Shown: one piece after another, positions 25,927 through 37,730 of the stretch
How positions within the stretch are numbered: the stretch's first letter is position 1
How the letters are laid out: every line of letters begins with the position of its first letter
Assembly (NCBI GenBank): GCA_963924555.1
Contig: OZ004588.1
Span: forward strand, 1,488,001-1,552,000
Length of the DNA: 64,000 bases
Source of the DNA: Crambe crambe
Lineage: Eukaryota > Porifera > Demospongiae > Poecilosclerida > Crambeidae
Reading direction: 5' to 3'
Translations under genes and position numbers: made by a program
Notes under the pieces: generated by a model
What the model saw: the letters and a program-made list of their open reading frames with translations, nothing else
What the model was told of the DNA's origin: nothing
The model's database searches: none

Positions 25927-28176
25927 ATGGCTCAACAACGAACTGTCGCTCTTCCATCTTCCATAGAAGCGGATGGAAATACAGAAGAAAACCAAGAAAC
26001 GCGTCTTTTCTTCTTTGAATATATGTCGCGGCGAGCAGAGAAAGATGCAGAAATATCAACGAGTGATGCGGAGCTGATCAAAGAACAGCGGCATCAGCAG
26101 GCTATCCCCACGGGTGGGAAGGATGCTGCACTAGAAGTGGCCAGCAGACTAGCAGCACTAGGTATACTGTAGTAGACCATTCTCTTTTCAGAATTTGTGA
26201 TCATGATTCAAGAGGCTCAAATTTATCTCGAGTGTGCTATTGATGCATGAATAATGTAGCCCTCCGCAATCAGCTTATTGTACTAAAAAGAGTGACTCTC
26301 CTCTGATTAACCTTTCATTTGTATTGAGCTATAATTTGTGTTAAGGGGTTCCCTATAGTTTGGTTCCATTTTTATATTGAGGAGTTCCATATGTAGCTTG
26401 TATTGAGGGGTTCCCTATAGTTTGCATTGAGGGGTTCCATGTAATTTGGATTGAGGGGTTCCATGTAGTTTGTATTGAGAGGTTGTGCTCCGGTTAGTTT
26501 ATTGAAGGGTCCCTATAGCTTACATTGAGGGTTCCATGTAGTTTGTATTGAGAGGTTCCTGTATTGAGGGGTTCAAGTGTAGTTGTATTGAGGGATTTGA
26601 ATGAAGTTTTGAGGGGTTCAACTGTAGTTTGGATGTTAGAATGGAGTGGTTCCACTGTAGTGGAGTTTCTACAGTACTTGAATTGAGGGGGTTTGGCTCC
26701 GTTGCAGTTTTAAATTCACTGTGGAATACCCTGGATTTTGGATTAGTTTGGATTTTTAATTGTGCAGGCGATGAAATTGATGCCACATGTCATGAGGAGA
26801 TGCAAGAAATTGTCGGACTGGCAGGCTCTCCAGAAAATGCTTTCTCACTCTTTTTTGATATTGTGAAGAACCTGTTTGAATGGGACGAGCAAGGAGGGGG
26901 TACGTAAGTTTTTTTTTTGCTCAATTTTAAGCTAAGGAGAGATGTGGTGACCTGCCAATCTTTGATATGAACAAAAGAGTGGCAGTGTTACAAGCATTTC
27001 TTGGGATCTCAAACTGGATGGTGGTGGTAGTCAGTAAGAACTATAGCAGGGCTCAAAATAACAGTCAGTCACAGGACGTTTATCCAGTCAATTTCTTCAT
27101 TTATCTGGTGCCTTTGTCCAATCAATAATTATATAACGTACACTTTCTTCCGGTTCCATCTTGCAATAAGGTGACATTATTGGCTAAGCTGCATTTTCCA
27201 GTACCCTATAGATTTACGTGTTATAGTGAGCAGAGCCCTATTAATAGTAGTAAACAGGAAGGATGAAAATAGTGAACAGGAAGGGTGGACAAGGGAACCT
27301 CTAGTACTTGCTATCTGATTGCTAGGTTCCCCACTGATAATACATCACTTTCTTTACAGCTAAGATCAACATTGGTCGCATCGCAGCTCTGTTGGCATAT
27401 TGCTACAACCTCTGCAAGACATACATTGCTCAGAAGGTGGCCAGCCATGGTCTCATCATCACCTTCATGGGGATGGTGGCCGGTTGGCTCTTCCAGTTCT
27501 TCATCAAGGCTAAATTTTATGAGTGGTTACGTAACCAAGGAGGCTGGGTAAGTTTCAAGCTAAGGCAGTTCAAAATAAATTACTTGTTCAACGCTAAATT
27601 TAAACTTGTATATTGCTGTTTTATCTTTGTATACTAGGACACATGACCATACAAACTCATAGAGTTGCCATTACAGTATGATGCATAGTATACTGAGGTA
27701 GTTGATGTTTAAGTTTATTTCGTCCTGCCTGCCTATAAGAAAGGAGAAAAAAAATCTGTTAAACAAGTGAACTGCCTTAACTGAATGTGTATGTAGTAAT
27801 AGGAACATCTGCTCAATGTCATTTGAACTATTAATATTGTAGAGTCTTTAAGTGCACCATATAATAGGGTTCAGCCATTTATTCTTTGTATATAGTATAT
27901 AGAGTGATTGTCCTCTTATGATTCACATACAGCTTTTGTAATGACTTATGTGTACTGGCCCCCTCCTCACTAGACATTTGACTCCCCCCCCCCCACTTTT
28001 CAGAGATTTTTTTGAGCATTCCTTTTTGGATGTTCCATCAATACTTTTTTTTACAGGGTCAGCTTATTTCTGCTTCTGGTGGTCTTCCTGGCTGGTTAAT
28101 GGGACGACATCTCTATCTGGTAGTGGGTGTGGCATCTCTGGCTATCTGGGCATATTCTTACTTTAAGAGTAGATGA
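25927..28176 (+). CDS. BAK1: BAK/BAX-like pro-apoptotic Bcl-2 protein
   Basis: Encodes 224 aa in four exons: 25927-26161, 26768-26899, 27360-27547, 28057-28176 (675 nt, phases fit). BH3 is SRLAALGDEID (about residues 74-84), spanning the exon 1/2 junction. ENAFSLFFDIVKNLFE corresponds to the BAK segment before BH1. BH1 is INIGRIAALLAY, where BAK has NWGR. BH2 ends WLRNQGGW. A hydrophobic tail (LYLVVGVASLAIWAYSYF) followed by KSR is a tail anchor for the outer mitochondrial membrane. Such proteins permeabilise that membrane in apoptosis. The order BH3-BH1-BH2-TM without an evident BH4, and the tail sequence, favour BAK over anti-apoptotic members. An in-frame upstream ATG at 25819 exists, but the ATG at 25927 has the better context. 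Confidence 0.92.
26340..26640. repeat. Minisatellite, unit about 24 bp (TTGAGGGGTTCC...)
   Basis: Intron 1 of the BAK-like gene carries about ten degenerate copies of a unit with TTGAGGGGTTCC followed by ATGTAGTTTGTA. Similar words occur singly near 22300-22350. Confidence 0.85.
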
Positions 28177-28846
28177 CTCTGGTGTGCAGTATATAATTTT
28201 GATGTTGGTGTTAAAATTAATAAGTAGTTACAACTTTGCTTTTGAGTTTATTATTCTTTTTAACCATTACAATCTCCTTCATTATTCATGAAAGTTTGTA
28301 TAATGTCAACTCCTTGAAACATGATTCATGGACATCATGCATGAAGGAATGGAAGGCCGGCCAGTGCAGCGCACGCGACCGAGGGTAGGGCTAGGCGACC
28401 TTTTACCAGACGCTAGTAATCATAAGGTGATGATGAAACCATAGATACTGTACATTATACTCATGTATGTACAGTATCTATGATGAAACAAAAAGCAACA
28501 ACAAAAAAACAAACAAACAAAAACAAAAACAACAACAACAAAAAGGCAAAATAAAACAAAACTACAGCAGCAACAAACCAAATCAAGAATCTAAGAAAAA
28601 AAAAAGGCTGACTACAAAAGACCGTCCAGTTCAGGGGGTAGGCGGTACGCGGTGCAGCTATGGACTACGCATGCGCAGGTGTATCAATACATATTGAATA
28701 TTGACAAGGGACGAGTGAGTGAATGTAGCTGAAAGTAGTAACTTTAATACTAATAATAGGGAAAGAGGGTGGATGATGTTGTATCACTGACACACACAAA
28801 TCACTTGACTATAAAAAAAAGTGTAATATGACCACACAATACAAGT
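28177..28846. other. Convergent 3' region with an A-rich tract
   Basis: Lies between the ends of the BAK-like gene and the minus-strand beta-helix receptor gene. It has a CAAA/CAACAA-rich stretch at about 28490-28610, flanked by a short inverted repeat around 28440-28485 (ATACTGTACAT and ATGTACAGTAT). No coding signal is seen. Confidence 0.5.
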
Positions 28847-31800
28847 TCAGACATCTTCTATCAGTGATTCCCTGAAGTTAGCATAAGCATGAGGACTAGG
28901 CAGAGCTGATGTATGAAGCAGTGGATCTCTCTCATCCCCATGTGATTCCGCATGTGATTCTATACTCACCTCAGAATGAGTTATGACAGTCTGCATTTCT
29001 TTCTTCTGCTTTGTCATCACAGGAAGGACCCTGAAAGGGGCACTGCAACATTTTACTGCAAGTTTCCTAAAGCAGTTTCTGAAGTGGAAGACCAGAAATG
29101 AGATCAATGCTATGGAGACAGATATGTGACCAATTACTGATGATATAAGTTCTTTATCGTGCTTCGTGTTGTTTATTACGAAGGCCACAAATAAACAGGT
29201 GAGCATCAGATTCAAATTATACGAAAGTTCGAGTAAGTTTAATGACCATTTCTTATACACTCCTTTAGGTGTTAAGAATGAGAGGACAATGATCAAAACT
29301 GCTACACAACCTGTGATGCTAAGATGATAAATTTTCTTGAATTCAATTAAGTAGGTTAGGTACAGGCCTCCTCGAATGAAGAACAACAGACCAGGCCAGA
29401 AGACATAGTTTTGATTGCATGGACCAGTAAAAGTGTCAAAAAATGGTAGTGACCTTGCTACCCATTTGAAACATCTTGCATCTGATAAGGTTGTTAGTAT
29501 TTTGATGAATATGAGACACAAGGAAAAGATGAACAGCACAATTGTTAGTAGAATAGCAAATACAAATTGAGGTATATGTTTAGGAGATAAATACACAGTA
29601 TTTCCATCCAAAGCTGTTACAATAACATTGTTGGTTTCATAGTGAAAGCCATACAGAACCCTGAACTCCAATGTATCTCTTATAGTTTGCAAAGCTTTAG
29701 CGAAACATAGGAGGATCAAGGTGGATAATACCTTAGTCACGTTTCTGCCAAAGAGTCGTGTGAAAAACACGTAGCGTCGACACAAACAAATGATGATGAC
29801 TTGAAGTGACCATATGTAGAAGATGTAACCAAATTGCAGCCAGGTCTTTTGATATGCATCCAATCCATTATAAAAACACACCTCAATACCCAGGTCTAAA
29901 TTCAGCCATGCAATTAAGATGCGTGAGACATTCCATCTGCTGAAGTGAGGAAACAGTATAACTTCATTAGCGTGGATAAAGTTGGCATAAAAAACGAGTC
30001 CATATAGTGTGCCATTTGTGACAGTGATATTGAATGCTGTGAGTATGACAATGAGTAGTACTCCAGCCGCAAGGTATACGACAATAAGACCAACGTATGC
30101 ATTGGAGCACTGCTTGCAGTAACTCGTTCCAAGCACTAAGCTGAGATTTTTCTTGCATTCACCACAGAGCACACCAGTCCTACCCTGTACACATTGACTA
30201 TCAATGGTCTCCTCTGTAAATTCAGATATACTATAATTACAATATTTCAAATGGCCACAATCTTTTGCTGTAAGTACCGTTTTTCCTCCACATGAAGTTT
30301 CATTTTTGAATATTTGACAGCCTATCCATGAAGTAGTCTTCGACTTTTTCACAATAGTCAGTTTTTGAAGGTTACAACTGTGTCCATATCTCTTAAGTAC
30401 ATGGGTACAATCACACACACTGTCCTTTAACTGAAAACCCCAAGGGCATTTTTGAATAGATAAGTGAATGAAAGCATATTCATTGCGTAGCATTTGTGGA
30501 TTGATATGTTCTATTTCAAACTTTAAAATCACAGAGGTAAGATACTTTGTCTTCAATGTGAGGTTGAATTCACTGCAAGTTTTGGGTAAGGCTAAAGAGC
30601 GATCCACATGAATACTTGTAGTGTTTTGAAGAACATTGTCTATTCTAGCATTTATCGTTGCAGGAACAAGTCCATTGCGTTGACCTTTTGCTACCATACT
30701 GACATTAAATTCTCTGCCAGGAATCACACTGAGATTTTTAATTTTGTCACCAGAGTCACAAAACGAAACGTTGAAAGGTTCCGAAGCTATCGTACTGCTG
30801 TTATCATTCTGTGCGGTCATATCAAATATTGTATCAAATATTTCATGGGAAGCAAAGAAACTTGATTTTTCTCCTTCTTGTCTCACAAATTTGCTGTAGG
30901 TATAACAGTTATCAATATCTCCTCCGTATACTGCATCTCCAGCTATTGATGCTGAGTTATTTATAAACTCTAAAATCATATGACTTTTAGTTTCAAGGGA
31001 CTGCACATTCTTGATTGATGTGTTGACATTTGGTTGGAAGAAACATGGAAGGGACTCGTCAAGACACGATTGCTGGGAAAATATAGCTCCACCAGTTGAG
31101 CTTGCTCTGTTCTGTTTAAATGTTATTGTTGTACTGCTGTTGATAAACATGACAGATGATTCACAAAATTTCAAAGCTCCACCATTAGTTGCGGTGTTGT
31201 TTTCAAACAAAATTTCCCCAGAGAAAATGACGTTTGATGCTCGTAGAGATATAGCTGAGCCCACATTGTCTGTGAAATTACAATCAGATATCTCCATTTT
31301 TTCGAAATTCAGTACCTCCATCACAGAAGCCTGTAACTCAGATCCATTAACACTATTTTCGAAAAAGGTTGTCCTTGCTAGGTGGAATTCATTGATTGGT
31401 GAAGTTCTTGTGTAGAATCCAGGTATACTGACTTTCAGTATCTTGATCGCTGAGCTGTGTCCTGAAGAATAGATGACTGAATTATGGTGAAAGACAGAGT
31501 CAGTAACTTCAATCCTATGAGGTGTGCAGTCTGAGTCATGAATGTTTATCAGGAATCCACCTCCATCACTTGTAACCATGTTCTTTGAAAAAATCGTTTG
31601 TGTAACCCTCAAGATGTTCCTGCTGTTTCCACTGCACTTGTTATATTCATATGAATTGAATTTGGATGTGAAATATAACCCAGCTCCACTTTTCCCATTG
31701 CCATTAGCAACCGAACAATTAGCTATTGAAATATCCCAATGCTTCCCGTGAATGGAGTCGCTCAAGATAAAGGCAATGTTACCACCGAGATTATTCTCTG

Positions 31801-32551
31801 CTCTGATATGTTCCAACTTGATCATCAAGGAATTATTGGGACAGTATGATGCTACTACAATGCCACTTGCTTTGGACGTATTCATAAAATCATTGTGGCT
31901 CTTACCATCAGTAAAGTTTGATGAGTCTATCACTAAAGTGTTGAGAATGCTTGTTGGACATTTTCTATACAAAAATCTAGCATTACCTCCCAAGTAAGTT
32001 GATCCTTTGTTGTACTGAAATGATGATTCTTCCACCATAATATCTCCAAAGCACGAGTAAATATTTAGGCCAAATCCATTGCTTCTCAAAACTTGTACAT
32101 TACTGATCCTGATATTAGTGACCCTTTGAAACGTCAAGGCACTATAAAGTAGATGATACTTTGGAACTTTCGCCCCACATGAGAGTATTATGACACTGCG
32201 AAGTTGTATATAACTAGAATCGTTAAATATTACCCCTCCATCATTTGTATTGCACCAAATGGTGCTTTTTCTACCCACCAGTGATAAATTATGAGCAACA
32301 TTTACTACCAATAGACTTGATAGACTATGATTTCCAAAAAGAAACTCGATAACTGTGTCATTAGTGAAATACCTGTTCACATCTATGGCGTATTCCAATA
32401 AACTCTTGCAATTATTTGTAGCATTAGTGGCTGTCAGGGTGGCACATTTGGTATCATTCATGCCATCTGGTCTCACATACCACGTTGTACCCTCACTTGA
32501 ACACGGACCAGCCAATACAAAGGACAGCATTACATAGACTCCAAACTTCAT
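28847..32551 (-). CDS. Beta-helix multipass membrane protein A (1234 aa, intronless)
   Basis: A single-exon surface protein. Residues 1-19 are a signal peptide (MKFGVYVMLSFVLAGPCSSE). The ectodomain up to about residue 700 has many N-glycosylation sequons and repeats of the polymorphic-membrane-protein type, such as GGALKF, GGAIFSQQ and FxxN motifs, which predict a parallel beta-helix. A Cys-rich knot follows (GRTGVLCGECKKNLS and YCKQC), then about eight or nine hydrophobic segments and a charged cytoplasmic tail. It is a clear paralogue of the divergent gene at 33839: same length, same order, same Cys motif. Many animals and protists have uncharacterised proteins of this build. I know no assigned function; a receptor or adhesion role is inference. 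Confidence 0.85.
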   Translation of the reverse strand: MKFGVYVMLSFVLAGPCSSEGTTWYVRPDGMNDTKCATLTATNATNNCKSLLEYAIDVNRYFTNDTVIEFLFGNHSLSSLLVVNVAHNLSLVGRKSTIWCNTNDGGVIFNDSSYIQLRSVIILSCGAKVPKYHLLYSALTFQRVTNIRISNVQVLRSNGFGLNIYSCFGDIMVEESSFQYNKGSTYLGGNARFLYRKCPTSILNTLVIDSSNFTDGKSHNDFMNTSKASGIVVASYCPNNSLMIKLEHIRAENNLGGNIAFILSDSIHGKHWDISIANCSVANGNGKSGAGLYFTSKFNSYEYNKCSGNSRNILRVTQTIFSKNMVTSDGGGFLINIHDSDCTPHRIEVTDSVFHHNSVIYSSGHSSAIKILKVSIPGFYTRTSPINEFHLARTTFFENSVNGSELQASVMEVLNFEKMEISDCNFTDNVGSAISLRASNVIFSGEILFENNTATNGGALKFCESSVMFINSSTTITFKQNRASSTGGAIFSQQSCLDESLPCFFQPNVNTSIKNVQSLETKSHMILEFINNSASIAGDAVYGGDIDNCYTYSKFVRQEGEKSSFFASHEIFDTIFDMTAQNDNSSTIASEPFNVSFCDSGDKIKNLSVIPGREFNVSMVAKGQRNGLVPATINARIDNVLQNTTSIHVDRSLALPKTCSEFNLTLKTKYLTSVILKFEIEHINPQMLRNEYAFIHLSIQKCPWGFQLKDSVCDCTHVLKRYGHSCNLQKLTIVKKSKTTSWIGCQIFKNETSCGGKTVLTAKDCGHLKYCNYSISEFTEETIDSQCVQGRTGVLCGECKKNLSLVLGTSYCKQCSNAYVGLIVVYLAAGVLLIVILTAFNITVTNGTLYGLVFYANFIHANEVILFPHFSRWNVSRILIAWLNLDLGIEVCFYNGLDAYQKTWLQFGYIFYIWSLQVIIICLCRRYVFFTRLFGRNVTKVLSTLILLCFAKALQTIRDTLEFRVLYGFHYETNNVIVTALDGNTVYLSPKHIPQFVFAILLTIVLFIFSLCLIFIKILTTLSDARCFKWVARSLPFFDTFTGPCNQNYVFWPGLLFFIRGGLYLTYLIEFKKIYHLSITGCVAVLIIVLSFLTPKGVYKKWSLNLLELSYNLNLMLTCLFVAFVINNTKHDKELISSVIGHISVSIALISFLVFHFRNCFRKLAVKCCSAPFRVLPVMTKQKKEMQTVITHSEVSIESHAESHGDERDPLLHTSALPSPHAYANFRESLIEDV

Positions 32552-33838
32552 GACCTATAATAGCTAATAAGAGTCACACAGAAGCATTGCCAAGTGGATA
32601 CAGCTCTATGACTAGCTGGAGTATTCGACAACCTGCTTGGTTCTTACAGTTAGTTGTGGTTACTCTGCTAATTGCAGCTATTTAAGTATGTTATTTTTGG
32701 GAGTTTCAAGATGATGTAGCTAGCTATATTCCCAATGTGCATGTGTACATTCACATTATGTATACAGAGCATGTTGAATGTTTTGAAATTGATGCAGTTA
32801 TGTGAGTTGTACTCTAACTATGAGGGTGGGTGGTGGAGGTGGGGGGGGGGGGGGTGGGGGGGGAGGTGTCAATAGTAGATATTCCTGTGAGAGACCATGG
32901 GGTTTAATTCCACTGGTTTCTGGTAAGATGGATTTGAGGAGACAATAATGACTGCATGTGGGCAAAGTGAAACCTTTTCAACTCTATTTGTGCAAACAGA
33001 TATAACAGATAAAATTGAGGTTTACCAAGTAGCAAAAGAATTCATTGAACTAGGAAGAATTATTTAGGTATCTATTAGAACTTACTGTTACGTATACAAC
33101 TTGTTTGTGTCGACTGAATTTTGACTCTTGTTATTCAATTAAATCACAACTATTGTCGGGTGCGCATGGTCCAATGGGGGCTTGGGGTTGGCCCCCCCCC
33201 CCCCCCCCCCCCCAGGTAAATCTATGTTCCTCCGCCTATGTATCATATGACTCACACCATGAATACTCCCAACCAATTAGCTGCAGGCTATTTCTTGACC
33301 CCATACTGTTTAAATGTCATTTCTGCCACTGAAATGTTATGAGTTGGTGCAGAGGTGAAGTAGCTATTTTGCTATTAAAAGTTAGCTAGTTTCCTTTTCA
33401 CACAAAAACATTCATTTTCTCACTGAACTCAAGCCAGTCCCATAATCAAAACACATCTAAGACTAAACCTTAAGGCTAAAATTAGCTAGATTTCTAAGAT
33501 ACAAAACTTCACGGAGCATCTTTAGACTCCTAACATATAAACACAACACCTAATTACACATAACTGTAACAAAAGTAGATAGCTAGCTATGTTTTAAACA
33601 TGCAGATAGTTACACAACTGGCACTGCCCACTCCATGGCAACAGGGAGGGTTGCATATTCTGTGGGGGAAGTGAAGGGAGGAAGTTTGGGGTTTTTCTTT
33701 GCTTGGCTTCCTGCCCAGACATAGGTGTGTGTAGATTGAACTGATAGTATAGTACTACATACCATATGCAGCTGCACCACACCATTGGTGATGTCATATA
33801 TAATTATTTGCTAACAAAGCACTATTCTAGTCAAAATA
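32552..33838. promoter_or_regulatory. Intergenic region between the divergent beta-helix genes
   Basis: 1.29 kb holding both promoters. It includes a poly-G tract (about 32841-32863) and a poly-C tract (about 33191-33213). No exon or clear core promoter element was recognised. Confidence 0.5.
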
Positions 33839-36800
33839 ATGGTGTTACTTCTAGTTCTGAATCTTCTGCTCCTTGTGGTATCTTGTGTAGGGGCTAGGAC
33901 TACAGTGATAGCTGTGTGTACTCCTTCTTGTAGTGATGTGGACTCACAGTGTATCAATGGCAGTGACTATCAGTACAGGATAAATGACCTACCTCAAGTG
34001 AACATCAATAACACTCAGATAAGGATATGCTCCAGTCAGATAGCACTCAGTGAAAACATCTCTTTCTCTCAAGTGAGCAATGTCACCATAGTGGGGTATG
34101 AATATCCTCAAATCACATGCCAAAATCACTCAGAATCTGGTCTAAATTTTGTTCAAGTGATGAATTTGGAGCTGATCAATTTTTCTGTGATAAACTGTGG
34201 ATTCGAGGTCAAGATTGATCCTGATCAGTCCAATATCATTAGTCATAACATCCATGCTAGCATTAATATACAACAGTGCACGAATGTGAAAATGACCAAC
34301 ATAAGCATCACCAATGCCCCAGGAAGTGGGCTCTCGTTATTCTACAACCACAGGCTAGTAGAAGTGTTATACTCCACCTTCCAAGGGAGTGGCCAAGACA
34401 GATTAAGTGGAGGAAATGGCATTTACATTGAGACAAGTGAAAATGACAGTGTAACCACACTTATCAATAACTGCAACTTTATAGGTAACATTGCTAACAC
34501 TGGTAATGACAAGAAGATCATTGGGTTCAGTCGATTTGACAAAGGAGGTGGCTTGTGCGTTTATGTCAGAGATAGTACTAACACTTATGTTATTGTCCAA
34601 GATTGCTTATTCCAGGATAATGTTGGAGCACAATATGGTGGAGGATTGTATGGCAACTTCTATGGAAAACCTAAGAATGGCACCTTCAACATTACCAACT
34701 GTCACTTTGTACGAAACAGTGCCAAGTTTGGAGGTGCCAACTATGTAGGATATCTCCACAATCAGGAACCCATACCACAGACTCCACTAAACTGTTCTTA
34801 TATTTTCAGCTCAAATTATTTTGAGAGCAATTCAGCAGCTTTTGGTGGGGGTGTCAGTCTATTTTCCACAAAAACTGCATACAGTGACCTTAATGCAAAA
34901 GTTACGTTTGATAATTGCACATGGAAACACAACAGTGGGCAATATGGCTCAGCGATAGCTGTCCTACCAAATGCCTGGAACCTTTACTCTGATGGATATT
35001 TACCTGTTCCTAGTTTTACTGATTGTACGTTTGACTCTAATTACATCATGTACAAGAATATTTATCGTCATGTGGGTAGCTTCAAGCAATACTCAAAAGG
35101 TGCTGGAGCATTCTATTGCTCAAGTCACAAGATCGTCTTCAGGAACAACACTAAGTTCATTAATAATAATGGCACAGCACTCCATGTTGCTTCTTCTATA
35201 GTTCTATTCCTTGATTTCTCTAATGTAGAGTTTAAAAATAACATGGGATACAGCGGAGGTGCTATTCATCAACTGTCATCAGTCTTATACATCTCCAATT
35301 CTGGCAGGTTCTTGTTTGAGAACAATTCAGCTTACAATAAAGGAGGAGCAATTTACCAGTACACATCAGAGATGCACATCTTCGACTACTCAAAAACTTG
35401 CTTTCTGGATTATATTGATCTTGAAGAAGATGTAAGTAAAAGAAACATATCTGTTGCTTTCATCAACAACATGGCAGGTACAGGTAACAGTTTAACTGGT
35501 TATGGACATTCCGTATATGCATCGTCTCTCCTTCCATGCAATATCCGATTTTCCTTCTCGACTGCTGATCCATCTATTGATATCTTCAGCCATGTAGGGA
35601 ACTTTACATATTATCCTCCAGGGAGACAATGGGAGATTTCAACAGCAGTTAATCACTCTGATATCTCAGAGTTGGGTGAAATTATTAAGTTCATTCCAGG
35701 CAAAGAGACTCAACTCCCTTTTGTAGATCATGATGATCTGAATCAGACTATACGTAGTGAGTATTTGGTTACTATCACTCAGGACAATGCCAGCATTGAA
35801 ACAAGTCAAATATACTCTGAAATACTCAACAAGACACTTCTATTGTATGGTAGTATCAACACCACTGCCACGGTGACTCTATCAACAACAAAGTCTCGAC
35901 AGACAGCATTGACTTTTACGGCTGAAATGCAGCCATGTCCACCAGGATTCATTCAACAGATACGCAAGGACAGTCACCCGGGAGCCTGCATTTGTTCAGT
36001 GAACACTGAAAGAGAATACAGCGGAATAGTTGGTTGTAACTTAACTCTCATGCAAGCTTACAGAAATAGGAATTTCTGGATAGGTTATGACAGTGAGCAA
36101 ACAGAAAGTGAAGAATCCTTGATATCTGGTCAATGTCCCTTTGGCTTCTGCTCTGATAATCGTTTACTACCTCCTACAGCAAACAGGACAAGTTTGAGTG
36201 AAGTTGTGTGTTCTGCTTCACGTACTGGTATTCTGTGTGGTAAGTGCAAGACTAATCTTTCCGTTCACTATCATAGTCATACATTCAAGTGTAAGACTGA
36301 CAGATTTTGTAAGTGGGGCTGGTTGTTTTTCATCCTGAGTGAGGTACTACCAGTCACTATCATATTTCTGGTCATCATTTTCTTCAATATTTCTTTTACA
36401 TCTGGAACATTAAATGGATTCATATTTTATGCCCAAGTTGTGGAGATCTTTCACACCACAGCAGGTGATTTATTACCTACATGCATATCCAATCCTGCTC
36501 AGATTGTGAGCAGACTTCTTTCCTTCTTTTATTTGTCCTTCAATTTGAAAACCTTTGTTCTTGATGAGGTCTCATTTTGTCTGTGGAAAGATGCTAATGT
36601 CTTGGATATTTTAGCTTTCAATTACATCATTCTCCTCTATGCCTTCATCCTAATCATCACAGTAGTCATAGTGATGAATAAGTGCAATTTTAGATCTATC
36701 CTTAGGAGAATCAAGCCATACAAACCTCTTAAACCTTGGCCCAATTTTCGATACAGCATCATCCATGGTCTGTCAGCCTTTCTTGTACTTTGTTATGTCC

Positions 36801-37525
36801 AGTGTGCCCGTGTTTCTATTGCTCTATTGAAGTTTGAGAGGTTGAGTGGTTCAAAAGCAAGTGTTGTCTTTTATGATGGTGACATCACTTGGATGAGTGT
36901 GAACCACCTACCATATGCCATACCAGCTTTTCTAATGGGATTAATTTTAGTGGTCACTCCACCAATACTTCTACTGATTTATCCTTTTCACTACAAGATC
37001 TTCTTGGCTTTGCACATCGAAGAATCAAGATGCATTAAAACTCTATTTAATCCATTGGAGAGGCTAAAACCACTCCTGGATTCTTTTCAAGGTTGCTTTA
37101 AGGATCAATATCGTTTTTTCTCTGGACTATACTTCGTGTATAGATTTCTTATCATTGCAATCGAATGGGGGGATCCATTGCTTGGTGAAATTCAGCTGAT
37201 ATTCATGCTTCTCTTGAATGCCATATGTCAGCCTTACAAGAAACGTCTGCACAATATCATAGACATTCTGCTCTTTGGAAATCTTGCCATCATTAATGCA
37301 ATCACCATGTCTACCTTTAACACTATGTCAAGTATCAAAATGAACTCAACTCTCTTCACTTGGATTCAACTGGTTCTTATTTCACTGCCATTACTGATCA
37401 TGATCGTATGCTTGACTGGAAAAGCTGTTCTGAAATGTAAGGCAATGTTTAGATTGAAAGCTGGAAATTTATCTGAAACAGAATCATTTGAATATCCTGC
37501 TAGACTAATGTATGGAAGCAATTAA
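33839..37525 (+). CDS. Beta-helix multipass membrane protein B (1228 aa, intronless)
   Basis: The divergent paralogue of the gene at 28847. It starts with a strong signal peptide (MVLLLVLNLLLLVVSCVGA). The ectodomain carries repeated GGGLY, GGANY, GGAIHQ and GGAIYQ turns with FxxN steps, which predict a parallel beta-helix, and many sequons. The Cys motif SRTGILCGKCKTNLS precedes about eight hydrophobic segments, with blocks shared with protein A such as SGTLNGFIFYAQ against NGTLYGLVFYAN. The cytoplasmic tail is short. Absence of introns in both copies suggests that the family spread as single-exon genes. Function is unknown; the shared membrane block may be a signalling or channel-like module. 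Confidence 0.85.
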   Translation: MVLLLVLNLLLLVVSCVGARTTVIAVCTPSCSDVDSQCINGSDYQYRINDLPQVNINNTQIRICSSQIALSENISFSQVSNVTIVGYEYPQITCQNHSESGLNFVQVMNLELINFSVINCGFEVKIDPDQSNIISHNIHASINIQQCTNVKMTNISITNAPGSGLSLFYNHRLVEVLYSTFQGSGQDRLSGGNGIYIETSENDSVTTLINNCNFIGNIANTGNDKKIIGFSRFDKGGGLCVYVRDSTNTYVIVQDCLFQDNVGAQYGGGLYGNFYGKPKNGTFNITNCHFVRNSAKFGGANYVGYLHNQEPIPQTPLNCSYIFSSNYFESNSAAFGGGVSLFSTKTAYSDLNAKVTFDNCTWKHNSGQYGSAIAVLPNAWNLYSDGYLPVPSFTDCTFDSNYIMYKNIYRHVGSFKQYSKGAGAFYCSSHKIVFRNNTKFINNNGTALHVASSIVLFLDFSNVEFKNNMGYSGGAIHQLSSVLYISNSGRFLFENNSAYNKGGAIYQYTSEMHIFDYSKTCFLDYIDLEEDVSKRNISVAFINNMAGTGNSLTGYGHSVYASSLLPCNIRFSFSTADPSIDIFSHVGNFTYYPPGRQWEISTAVNHSDISELGEIIKFIPGKETQLPFVDHDDLNQTIRSEYLVTITQDNASIETSQIYSEILNKTLLLYGSINTTATVTLSTTKSRQTALTFTAEMQPCPPGFIQQIRKDSHPGACICSVNTEREYSGIVGCNLTLMQAYRNRNFWIGYDSEQTESEESLISGQCPFGFCSDNRLLPPTANRTSLSEVVCSASRTGILCGKCKTNLSVHYHSHTFKCKTDRFCKWGWLFFILSEVLPVTIIFLVIIFFNISFTSGTLNGFIFYAQVVEIFHTTAGDLLPTCISNPAQIVSRLLSFFYLSFNLKTFVLDEVSFCLWKDANVLDILAFNYIILLYAFILIITVVIVMNKCNFRSILRRIKPYKPLKPWPNFRYSIIHGLSAFLVLCYVQCARVSIALLKFERLSGSKASVVFYDGDITWMSVNHLPYAIPAFLMGLILVVTPPILLLIYPFHYKIFLALHIEESRCIKTLFNPLERLKPLLDSFQGCFKDQYRFFSGLYFVYRFLIIAIEWGDPLLGEIQLIFMLLLNAICQPYKKRLHNIIDILLFGNLAIINAITMSTFNTMSSIKMNSTLFTWIQLVLISLPLLIMIVCLTGKAVLKCKAMFRLKAGNLSETESFEYPARLMYGSN

Positions 37526-37730
37526 ACCCCCTCTACTGTTACCAATATTCAGTTATATTATTATTCGAGTGTGTCTATTGTCTATTATTTATTTTATATT
37601 ATGAATTAGCTTCTTTTCTTGTTCGTGTGCAAATGCATATTATATCAGTTGTTAGCTATTGTTTCTACACCTTTCTACTGCCACAATGTCAATTATTTTA
37701 TGAGTCCAAAGCAAAGCAATTGAAATATAT

